This document shows positions 46,682 through 56,044 of a DNA stretch of 64,000 nucleotides, in pieces. The DNA lies in contig OY811983.1 in NCBI GenBank assembly GCA_963681505.1, positions 6,162,590-6,226,589 of the forward strand. Direction: 5' to 3'. The DNA is from Eunapius fragilis. Taxonomy: Eukaryota; Porifera; Demospongiae; Spongillida; Spongillidae. Below the pieces are notes generated by a model, which was not told the DNA's origin, ran no database searches, and worked only from the letters and a program-made list of their open reading frames with translations. How positions within the stretch are numbered: position 1 is the stretch's first letter; each line of letters starts with the position of its first letter. Both the position numbers and the translations under genes were made by a program.

Positions 46682-47857
46682 ATGTTGCTGCACGCTGCTC
46701 TTGCCGTGTTCGTTGTGTCTCCCACCCTGGTGGCGTGTGCTTACCCGTGGCCTGACACCGTCCAGCAACACAAGGGATACATTGTGGTAAGTGTATGTAA
46801 TAGGCTGGCTGCCTGTATATGATATATCTGTTCCGACTGGCTCATTTAATAAAGTATCACCGCCTTTTAAAAAAAAAATTAAGGTGAACGAAACGCACGG
46901 TGTCAACCTGTTCTACTGGTTTTTCGAGAGTCGTACCAACCCACAAAGCGACCCCCTCGTGGTGTGGTTAACGGGTGGTCCAGGGTGCTCCAGCGAGCTC
47001 GCACTGTTCTACGAGAACGGACCGTTCCTCATCAACAACACAGACATACCCGTCTTCAACAGTTTCGGTTAGTACCCGACGTAGTGATTTAATTGCTTCA
47101 CACACGTACACGTCTAGTCTGAAAGGTGAAATAAACACACAATGGAGATGGTAGATTGGATACGCCCCGGGGGACTGCATTAACTCAAATCATAAGGTTC
47201 ATCTTTTTAAAATAGCTGACCTGGCCCTCGTTAATTCAAACCATTGCAACCGCAATTCACCACATGACCATCGTATTAAGCCCCGTTATGTTATGACTAC
47301 TTTGTCATCAGTTGTGTATTACCTGTATACACATGCACGTACATGACAACGCGCATTGAACAGTGTTATGTGACTACAGCTGTCATACCCATATTCCATA
47401 AGGACCCCATTTTGCTACTTCCTATCTTCAGTAGCAAAGGCACTTTTACTTGAGGTTAGGGAGCCACCATAACACCAATACTACACTTTATATGCTACCT
47501 GTGGTGGTTATGTTATAGGCAGAGTATTTACATGTGCTCTATAATTAGAGGTGTTGTGCCCACAGGTTGGAACCAGTTTGCAAACCTGCTCTACATTGAT
47601 CAGCCAGTTGGAAGCGGGTTCTCCTTTGCTACCAATCCCTTAGGCTATGACATCACCAATGAACGGCAGATTGCACAGGAACTGTGGGACTTCATCCGTC
47701 AGTTCTATGGTCTATACCCTCAGTACTCCCACCTGGACCTGTATGTCATTGGGGAGAGCTATGGTGAGTGTGTACAAACGAACAGGTGGTGGGGGAGGAG
47801 TGATGCTATTGCGTTGTCAATGTTGCTCACTTATACCTTTTACCACAATGTATGCAC

Positions 47858-47906
<49 letters not shown>

Positions 47907-48040
47907 CTGGACACTATGTTCCTGCTCTGGGTCAGGTGATAGTTGAGAGCAACTCTTTGTTTGCCAAGAATCTGAAAGGGATAGGCATTGGTAATGGGTG
48001 GGTGGATCCTTACATCCAGTACGGCGATTATGCAAAGGTG

Positions 48041-48085
<45 letters not shown>

Positions 48086-48342
48086 GCGTGTGTGCTTGTG
48101 GTTGCACTTGAGGTCACGTGTCACCATTCTGTACTCCTTTGACACTTTGCTTCCTCCCCGTCCCAACCATGCCTTCTTTTCCTACATCTATTTTTGTTTT
48201 CAATTTTCGTCTCAGTATGCATACCAGCAGAACCTGATCAGTCATGGAGAACTTAAGGCAGCTTCTTTTCTGTACGACACATGTAAAGGTACAGTCTGCA
48301 TGGGTACAGTTTCATTCATTCCACTTCTTACACACACAAAAA

Positions 48343-48380
<38 letters not shown>

Positions 48381-51300
48381 TATATATATATATATATATA
48401 CACTTACCTCCACGATTATTTCTTTTGCATACAGGATTGCTTGACCTGCACTTATGGCATGAGGCCTTCATTGATTGCCAGGTAATGAGACTAAAGCCCC
48501 CACATCAGTGTCAGCCCTCTCTCTCTCGTTATTATTTTATAGCTGATTGAATCGTTTGTACTGGAGGCAGCACAAAGGACAATTGGACGAAGGTAAGAGG
48601 AAGGGCTTATTTTGCCACCATATTTCTCTTCCTAATCCCTGGACACCTTGTGAAATGCCGTAGTACAAGAACCACATAACAACAATGTCTTGTGTTAAAA
48701 CTTGTTACTAGGACCAGTTATATTAGCGTGTAGCTACTGTTAGAAGTTACTAATTGTATTCTTGTGAAAGTGTGTTCTGAGACGACCTGGGTATTTCAGC
48801 GTTGACCTTATAAAGTCCTGCATTGTCTGGACAAAAGTCCATTCCAGAACTTTATTTTTTAAAAGTCTGTCGGTCCTGTTACTTCCAGGCCGCTCCTGCC
48901 TTATTCAGACAGTACAAGATGTTGTAGCTCATTACAAATAGGTAGCCAGCGTATTTTCAGATGGAGAGGGGCATTAATTAAGGAAGCAGTTGTTAAAGTG
49001 CTGATAACCATTTTATTTTATGCTCTACCTGCGCAAAGGTTAGGTACCATATGCATATACACCAGAGTGCTAACTATATAAGTGCAATTCATTTATGACA
49101 TTATTTATCCACAACTGATCCTTGTTTGTTCAGAACTTGAATTGTACTAGAAAATATTATAGTCATACAAATTACTGTGCCAGTTACAAAAAAATGCATA
49201 GGTGTAACACTAACTGGTGTCCAGGGATTAAATCCCCTCATTTTTATCCTGTTGTCTTTATAGCATTAACCCTTATGACATCCGAATACCTTGTGCTGAT
49301 GCTGCCCTGTGCTACGACCTAGACAATGTGAGGGGGCATGCTTGCTCTGGTGGTGTAATGACATCCTGCTTGTGTGTTTATGATGCGCATGAACCCCTCA
49401 GATCACTAAGTTCTTGAACAGAGAAGATGTGAAATCTGACCTTGGTGTGAATCGCACTTGGTCGCAGTGCACCAAATTTCTGGAGCTTCTCGTGAGTTGT
49501 AGCTATTAAGCAACGAGGCTATTTTACGTGCTACATGTGCGTGTGTGTGTGTGTGTGTGTGGTCGCTGCAGCTTATGGGAGACTGGGTCCACGAGTTTGT
49601 GGATGCAGTAGGCGTGGTCCTGAACCACAATAGGAGGGTGATGGTGTACAGTGGCAAGGAAGACTACATATGCAACTATCTAGGGGGAACGGAGTGGACC
49701 AATGCAACGGTGTGGAATGGACAGGTTTGTTAAGTGGGGGTTGCACACACAGTAGTGGAGGGAGGGGACAATAGTCTCTCCGTGTATCTATCTCTTGCTT
49801 ACACTGCCATACTGTCCACTTATCTTTCTCTCTTCCTCCCTCTCCCCCCAGGCTGACTTCCAGAAGGAGTCTATGCATGACTGGGTGCTTGGGGGACAGG
49901 TGGTGGGGGAGGTGAAGTCTGTTGATGGCTTCACCTTTGTGGCTGTTGAGGCAGCTGGTCACATGGTCCCAATGAACCAACCCGAAGTGGTAAGTAAATT
50001 TGTTGCACATTACAGTTCCTGCTCGATCATAGATGAAATAATATTAAAGCTATTAAAGCGTATACACTGGTGACTATAGAAACTCATATAGTGGCTGCTA
50101 TGAAAAATTATAACACTGATATGATGGAAACTAATAGTCATCTTAGTAACCAATGAATATGCTTTATTTCCTACATGATAGAGCTACAAATTTTCTCTAT
50201 GACCAAGCCTGGGCTGTAGATTTATCAGTTTGTCCTTTGCATGATGAATTGGCCTGACTTTTGCCTTTCATGGTACATGGTCTCCTGCACCACTTGACCT
50301 GCAATGTATGTTGGCATTGTTTGTAGCCTTGGGGTGTGTGGATAGCAGATCTTTAACACCGGTTCCGTGTAAATCGAAGGTATTTTAGCACATTTTTGTC
50401 GAACTCACTTTTTGGAAAAAATTGTCGGACAAATTGTAAGCCTCACAAACGGGTATTAACGTAATGGCCCAACCTTTTCACGACGTTTAGTGTTATCCCT
50501 AGCTTCGTAAGTCATTTCGCTATTTTTGACCGTTCGTTCGAAGTTAAACGGTTAGACCCTTCCCGATAATAAGTACACTTTTTTCCTGGGCCTTATTACA
50601 GGCAAAATACTATTCAGTGGTTCTTACCTAAGCTAGATACATAGTGTTCCACGATTTTGGACCCTCTAATTGCACGGAAGCGCTGGAACCAAACGCAGCT
50701 GGAAACCACCCTCGACCCCAGACCTAAATTTTACAATGTTTAGGTAAATGAATGTAACAATTATTGTTCGTTTGCAATTGCGCAAGTTAAGTAATTACTA
50801 ACTACATGTACATAAGCATAAAAATTCATTGTTGCTCAATTGCAGTGGAGTCTATGTGATCAGAGACACGCTTGAGGAGTTCTGACTTGTTCCCTGACTT
50901 AGCCATTTTATGGTGGGTGAGATAAACCTCCAATTCAGGCTTCTTCCATTTGGATAGGCTTTTCTCAAAATCGAGTTCCCCATATGTGATTCTGGCCTTC
51001 TTCTGCCTTCCAGTCGGTCCACCATACGTTTGCGGCCTTCTGCGCTTACCAACAGCACTTGGAGCTTCTGCCTTGCTGCCAATGGTCTGGTACACTGCAC
51101 GTATCTTCCCTGGAAGTGGAAGCTCACTAAGCCTAATAACTTTCTGCAACTGCAGCTCATCCAGCCTGGCAAACACACCATCCACAGAAATCTTCACCTT
51201 ACCTTGGTCAATACACTCCCCAGCTTTCCAGCACTGATGAATAATGGTCATTACCTTGGAAGTCAACTCTGGTTGCATGTCCTTTCTGGTGTGGGCCCAA

Positions 51301-54300
51301 CCAGCATAAAAGTTTGGCTCGAATGTTGCATAATTTATTGCATTATCGAACATATTTGAGGCCCGATCAATAGCACCTTCTAGAGTAAAGTCCATCCTGG
51401 AAAGGAGCTCATCTGCATGCTTCATTGCTTTGCTGAGCACATCTTTAGCTGTGAACACTCCACCACACATATGATTCATCAGCAGCTTCTGGGATTTGAG
51501 GTGGTAGAGACAATTAGCACACTGTGGGTATGCTGCCTGTATCTCATTCATTGCCTCCTCATCATCCCTTCGCTTCTGCAGACGCTGTACTTCACGATGA
51601 CTCATGCCCTTATGTTTCCTCGCGTATCGACTTCTATCCTTGTTTGCTTGCACACAAGTTCCTTTTGAATCACTGTTCAATAGAACAGTAACACCAGTGA
51701 AGTTGACTCCGTCTGAACCCATAGGGGTATTCAGTGAGCAGGCATGGCATGAAGGAATCGGAACTGTGACTGATGGCACTTTCTGACCAAGACTGTGAAA
51801 GAATTGGACTTCTGGATTACCATCAGTAGTAATGTAATTAGCTGCATAGAACCCAGATATGCCATGTATTGCCGGTATCACAGCTGTACGACACGGAGCA
51901 TGAAAATCGGGCTTCACGAGTAGCACAGTTGTGTTTTTTACAGAGTTGGTTATTAGAGCCACTGCAAGTTGCTTTGGAGTGGAAACCTTCCTACCACCAT
52001 CTCCCTGCACCAGGTAGGTATCAACTTGTGTCTGCTGGTGTGAGAAGTGAGTGTCACACACATCTTTACCACTCTGGGCCTCATTATGATAATAGGCCAA
52101 TAGCTTGAGCCCTGCAGCTGAGCAAACATATGGCAGGAGCAGCTTAGTCTGCTTGCCAGCCAGGTTTTTGGCATTGTCGCTCTGGACTATTATTTTGGAA
52201 ACATATGGAAACCGCTGCCTCAAGGCATGAAATGCTGCTTCCAAACATGAAAGAACAATGTTCCCATCAGCCCTCTGCTCGCCCTGCACAATGCAATCAA
52301 TGAAATGAATGGCAGCTGCATCATGTTCATCTTCATCATGTACGTCTTCATCATGTACGTCTTCATCATGTACGTCTTCATCATGTACATCTTCATCATG
52401 TACGTCTTCATCATGTACGTCTTCTTCATCATGTTCATCTTCATCATGTACGTCTTCATCATGTACGTCTTCATCATGTACGTCTTCATCATGTACGTCT
52501 TCTTCATCATGTATGTCTTCATCATGTACGTCTTCATCATGTACGTCTTCATCATGTACGTCTTCATCATGTACGTCTTCATCATGTACATCTTCATCAT
52601 GTACGTCTTCATCATGTACGTCTTCTTCATCATGTATGTCTTCATCATGTATGTCTTCATCATGTACGTCTTCATCATGTACGTCTTCATCATGTACGTC
52701 TTCATCATGTACGTCTTCATCATGTACGTCTTCATCATGTTCGTCTTCACCCATAGCATCCATATCCTGTACATCTTTAAGCTGTACATCCTCATCCTCT
52801 TGCTCATCCACATGTTTGTCTTGCCTATCACAAACACTCTCTGCCATCTCTGCTTCTTGCTGTAAACGGATTACATCAGCAGTGAAATCCATTTCCACAT
52901 GGAGTTTGTCAGGAGACTCACTGTAGCTGGCACTTTGAGAGTCTGGCTTGATGTATACACCCACTCCAAACCATAGCATACCTTTTTTCCCATAGTATGA
53001 GTCACCACCTTCCCGGAAACCCTTGGCCAGGAACTTCTGCTTGAAGTCAAAGACAGCATATGCTGTGCTGGAGTCCATTTCAGCGATGACCTGCTTCATC
53101 TTGTGGGACTGTTGGGCAGCTAGCATCACATGGGCCATGTACCTGAATGTGCGACGCTCACACTGGTGGATTGACAACAGCATATCAGCTATCTCTGCCA
53201 GCCTTGTGGGGTCCTGATCCAGTTTGGATAAAGCCACACGTCTCAACCTGTCGTAGAACAAGAATGTTCCCCTACAAGCACTGCAGTCCATGTGGCCTGC
53301 AAGCTTGGGGTTCATATTTGGTCTCCTGTCAGGCACCAAGTCTAGTGCATATGCGGGTGAGTGAGTAGATGCACAGCCATTGTTCACACCCAGCTCTGCC
53401 ACAAATCCCCCAATACTTGCACACATATTGAGCTGATTATGCACCTGAAAGATAAAGGATTCCTGTGTAGCTGGCTCATCAAACAAATCTGGTTGTGAAA
53501 GAAGCTCCCCCAGCTTTTTATATTCAGCAAACTGGTGTGCTTCATGCTCTTGGGGCTCACGGCTTTGCACTACAGTGTCGTCGGGTGCCTGCACTCCACT
53601 CTTCACATGTACTGCAAAGCCGTAGCTGAGGAATGTAAACACGTCAGAACGGAGGCAGAGCAACTCATCCCGCAGGGTGTGGTCAATATCAGACAGGGGT
53701 GCTAGAACATCAATGACCTTGTCGATGATGGTAAAATTTTCAGAGTGAAAATTGACTTTCAGGTAGTCCACCCCTGCCCGCGCCTCTTGCAACTTTCCAC
53801 CACCTGTGATGTTGTTCGCAATGGTGTAAAAGAGAGTCTTCCCTATAGGTGGCATACCTGGCATCACAGACCTCTGTTTATCAACATAGTGCCTGTACAT
53901 GGTTGCGACGTCATGTTTTAAAACTAGGGATCTCATTGCAAACATGTTTGCTAGGCCTTTCCACCTAAGATCCCTGTTTGGAGCGCGTTTTTTAGCTTCC
54001 CAGGCAAGCCGACTGATGTTGTCATCATCATAAATGAATTCCACTGCAAGGTTGACCATTGCACTATTGACACGAGAACGGGAGTGCCTGTATTCTTGAA
54101 GTGTAACACCTTTTGTTATGTATAGCTTGTCCACCTTGGCTTGGAAATGTAAAGATCCTGCATATTTGTTGCTGATGGTGAGCAATGATGCAATGTAAGC
54201 CTGGGGCACATCAGCCAGAGTGACAAGAAGTGTCCTTGCATCAATGGAGGTATAAGGCTTTTTACACTTCAGCATATCTCTGATGGTGTCAGGTATGGTA

Positions 54301-55692
54301 TCAAGCACTTGGGTAGGGATGGAGGCAGAAGGAACAGATGAGAGATGCACTTCACTGCCCTCCTCATCCTGGGTGGTCTCTGCCATGGGGGCTAGAAGCG
54401 ATGTAATGCTGAATGAATTCTTGAAACTGATGCCATCTATCGCTTTCATATGTGGCAGCAGCATGCGTGCCCAGGCCTTGATGCCTTTACGAAACACAAT
54501 ATCAATGCGTTGGATGGTAGCAGCACCAAGATCATTTTCATGCTGCACACGACGACGGACATCAATGTTAGGAAGCCTTCGCACGCTGCTTTCGTATCCG
54601 TCCTCACAATTCATTACCTCCAATACCTTCAAAATCTGCGCTTGCGATCCAGACACATGCTGCGAGTGATCGTCTGATACGAACGTAGTCGTAGAAGGCG
54701 TCACATCATCGGCAGCACTTGCAGGCGCTAGTGCATCGGGATGGATCCGAGCTCGGCGTTCTGGGTTAGACCGAAGAGGGGTTTGAACAGATTCACAATC
54801 GGATGAAACGCTATCCTCCTTTCTCGGTCGACCGCGACCGCGCGAACGGGGTTGGCACATGCAGCATTTCGTGCAGTTTGTTCCTGCAGTGCACTTATCG
54901 CAAACCGGCTTTTTGTGCTTCGAAGAACACGCGAGAGACATATTCGAGCTAGCTATGGATGATGTGACAAATTTTAATTATTATAATTTGTGATGATTGA
55001 ATCGAGTCTGGGCACGAGATAAAGAGTAGCAAACTGAACTGGTTTGCGAGAACCACGTAGGTTGTGAACATTTTAACTGATATGTATTCTATTGGGTACC
55101 TAAAAGAATCTAATGACAGCTTAAAATTTGTTTAGAACTACTCCAGAAAAAAGTGTACTTCTTAGCATTCGGACATCGAAAAACGGACGACCGCGTAACT
55201 TTAAATTAATACAAGTACGTTACCGTTCATGATATGGAGCTAAGAATAGAACCAGCCGTCGTAAAAAGAGTTGGGCTATCCGAATATGTATTTTACTACG
55301 TATGCAACGTTTTCCGACTAATTTTTCTAAAAACCACGTTAGACAAAAAATACCTTCGATTTACACGGAACCGGTGTTAAGTAGATGGCATAGGGAAAAT
55401 AGCTGAGATCACCTTATCAGATAAAAAAGAAATTCTTTTTTGCAGTGCAAATATTACCATTCACTGTGTTGATAGAAATTCAATGTGGTTGATTTAATTT
55501 GTTTAGTCATTCTAATCAGATGGATATATCCCTGAGTTTGTACAGTTACATGACCTTGATAATACAATAACCATAGTTTTAACCCACAAGCTATGTATCT
55601 CTATTCTTGCTCAAAAAGGTTGAAATTCTTTTGTTCCATTGCAGGCACTACAACTGCTCTACAACTTTCTAAATAACAAGCTATTTTATTGA
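46682..55692 (+). CDS. Serine carboxypeptidase, S10 family (cathepsin A-like)
   Basis: It encodes a 426-residue secreted or lysosomal enzyme that removes C-terminal residues from peptides. Twelve exons: 46682-46786, 46884-47067, 47566-47763, 47907-48037, 48216-48288, 48435-48481, 48543-48592, 49264-49327, 49402-49491, 49572-49724, 49852-49989 and 55645-55692; total length is an exact multiple of three. The N-terminus [20 protein letters not shown] is a signal peptide. TGGPGCSSE is the oxyanion/substrate motif. The triad is S161 in GESYAG (split by intron 3), D345 in SGKEDYICN and H402 in [15 protein letters not shown] sites include NNTD, NRTW and NATV. The last exon gives [15 protein letters not shown] and stop. 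Intron 11 is 5.65 kb because of an antisense DNA transposon; all coding exons are intact. AATAAA at 56018-56023 could end the transcript. Confidence 0.95.
47859..47905. repeat. (CA)n forming the 3' end of carboxypeptidase intron 3
   Basis: The run of about 23 CA units continues right into the acceptor CAG at 47904-47906, so the repeat replaces the usual polypyrimidine tract. It is the mirror of the (GT)n that begins just after the next donor. Confidence 0.92.
48043..48092. repeat. (GT)n after the donor of carboxypeptidase intron 4
   Basis: About 20 or more GT units start six bases after the 5' splice site of intron 4 (donor 48038). Another (AC)n-(AT)n tract lies in intron 5 at about 48341-48399 and a (GT)n in intron 9 at about 49539-49560. 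Confidence 0.9.
50826..54941 (-). CDS. Putative transposase, 1371 aa, with N-terminal Cys-rich and C-terminal SAP domains
   Basis: The single-exon ORF starts at the ATG at 54941 ([20 protein letters not shown]) close to one terminal repeat. Seen: a Cys-rich cluster (residues 5-29; C14/C17/C23/C26/C27/C29) followed by [10 protein letters not shown], an AT-hook-like basic motif; a long central helical region; candidate RNase H-like acidic sites at VFDFKQKF (about residue 631), IVQSDNAKN (about 920) and the [11 protein letters not shown] region (about 955-965); a D/E/H-rich repeat insertion (about 733-875) between the first two; a [10 protein letters not shown]...NHMC zinc-finger-like site; and a C-terminal [20 protein letters not shown], which fits a SAP DNA-binding fold. 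A transposase role follows from its place between the inverted repeats. The catalytic assignment is inference, and I do not recognise the family. Confidence 0.8.
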   Translation of the reverse strand: MSLACSSKHKKPVCDKCTAGTNCTKCCMCQPRSRGRGRPRKEDSVSSDCESVQTPLRSNPERRARIHPDALAPASAADDVTPSTTTFVSDDHSQHVSGSQAQILKVLEVMNCEDGYESSVRRLPNIDVRRRVQHENDLGAATIQRIDIVFRKGIKAWARMLLPHMKAIDGISFKNSFSITSLLAPMAETTQDEEGSEVHLSSVPSASIPTQVLDTIPDTIRDMLKCKKPYTSIDARTLLVTLADVPQAYIASLLTISNKYAGSLHFQAKVDKLYITKGVTLQEYRHSRSRVNSAMVNLAVEFIYDDDNISRLAWEAKKRAPNRDLRWKGLANMFAMRSLVLKHDVATMYRHYVDKQRSVMPGMPPIGKTLFYTIANNITGGGKLQEARAGVDYLKVNFHSENFTIIDKVIDVLAPLSDIDHTLRDELLCLRSDVFTFLSYGFAVHVKSGVQAPDDTVVQSREPQEHEAHQFAEYKKLGELLSQPDLFDEPATQESFIFQVHNQLNMCASIGGFVAELGVNNGCASTHSPAYALDLVPDRRPNMNPKLAGHMDCSACRGTFLFYDRLRRVALSKLDQDPTRLAEIADMLLSIHQCERRTFRYMAHVMLAAQQSHKMKQVIAEMDSSTAYAVFDFKQKFLAKGFREGGDSYYGKKGMLWFGVGVYIKPDSQSASYSESPDKLHVEMDFTADVIRLQQEAEMAESVCDRQDKHVDEQEDEDVQLKDVQDMDAMGEDEHDEDVHDEDVHDEDVHDEDVHDEDVHDEDIHDEDIHDEEDVHDEDVHDEDVHDEDVHDEDVHDEDVHDEDVHDEDIHDEEDVHDEDVHDEDVHDEDVHDEDEHDEEDVHDEDVHDEDVHDEDVHDEDVHDEDVHDEDEHDAAAIHFIDCIVQGEQRADGNIVLSCLEAAFHALRQRFPYVSKIIVQSDNAKNLAGKQTKLLLPYVCSAAGLKLLAYYHNEAQSGKDVCDTHFSHQQTQVDTYLVQGDGGRKVSTPKQLAVALITNSVKNTTVLLVKPDFHAPCRTAVIPAIHGISGFYAANYITTDGNPEVQFFHSLGQKVPSVTVPIPSCHACSLNTPMGSDGVNFTGVTVLLNSDSKGTCVQANKDRSRYARKHKGMSHREVQRLQKRRDDEEAMNEIQAAYPQCANCLYHLKSQKLLMNHMCGGVFTAKDVLSKAMKHADELLSRMDFTLEGAIDRASNMFDNAINYATFEPNFYAGWAHTRKDMQPELTSKVMTIIHQCWKAGECIDQGKVKISVDGVFARLDELQLQKVIRLSELPLPGKIRAVYQTIGSKAEAPSAVGKRRRPQTYGGPTGRQKKARITYGELDFEKSLSKWKKPELEVYLTHHKMAKSGNKSELLKRVSDHIDSTAIEQQ
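52315..52750 (-). repeat. In-frame 15-bp coding repeat (HDEDV) in the transposase
   Basis: About 28 units of 15 or 18 bp encode HDEDV / HDEEDV. The DNA units are almost identical (TCATGTACGTCTTCA on the plus strand). All length changes are multiples of three, so the frame is kept. Plus-strand open frames opposite it are artefacts. Confidence 0.92.
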
Positions 55693-55981
55693 CTGAACAC
55701 TTTTGCGCTAGTTAACCCAATTCCGCATTGGTTAAGTGTAAGCAATGTATTACTGCTATCTGATGACCCCATGTTAATCTGGCTACTGTGGTATTGCAAT
55801 TATTTGCGCCAATATTGGAGCGGGAGGGGATGTAAGTGTCTTGCTTTAGGCGTGCTCTAAGGAAGTGCACATTTCGTATTAAATTTGTGCACAGGATATA
55901 CCGCATATGTGATGATTTCATCATTGTCCCCTCCCCTGTCACCCTTGCATTGTCATTTACATTTGATAAAATTTGAACAGA

Positions 55982-56023
55982 TTTATTTAGCACATTGTTC
56001 AATTATTTAAATATTCCAATAAA
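55982..56023. terminator. Overlapping convergent poly(A) signals
   Basis: AATAAA lies on the plus strand at 56018-56023, 326 bp after the carboxypeptidase stop. AATAAA on the minus strand lies at 55982-55987, about 60 bp after the paralogue C stop at 56045. If used, the two transcripts overlap tail to tail. Confidence 0.55.
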
Positions 56024-56044
56024 AAACATTTGGATTTTTTCTGG

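Larger units (their letters stand above)
50357..55376 (-). mobile_element. 5.0-kb DNA transposon, TTAA target site, in carboxypeptidase intron 11
   Basis: The ends are perfect inverted repeats of about 30 bp, CACCGGTTCCGTGTAAATCG continuing AAGGTATTTT, flanked by TTAA at 50353-50356 and 55377-55380. Imperfect inverted similarity extends to about 230 bp, ending with AAGTACACTTTTTTC blocks (about 50571 and 55150). One uninterrupted minus-strand ORF of 1371 codons fills the interior. TTAA duplication is known for piggyBac, Kolobok and some Sola elements. The ORF does not look like a piggyBac transposase, so the superfamily is left open. The clean ends and intact ORF point to a recent insertion. 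Confidence 0.9.

Noticed and set aside
52305-52926. Plus-strand open frames encoding Ser/Thr/Cys or Ile/Phe/Met/Tyr/Val repeats
   Set aside because: They are the antisense of the in-frame HDEDV repeat of the transposase.
50353-55380. Large virus-like element such as a Polinton
   Set aside because: Only 5 kb, a single ORF, short ends and 4-bp TTAA duplications; no capsid, polymerase B or integrase pattern was seen.
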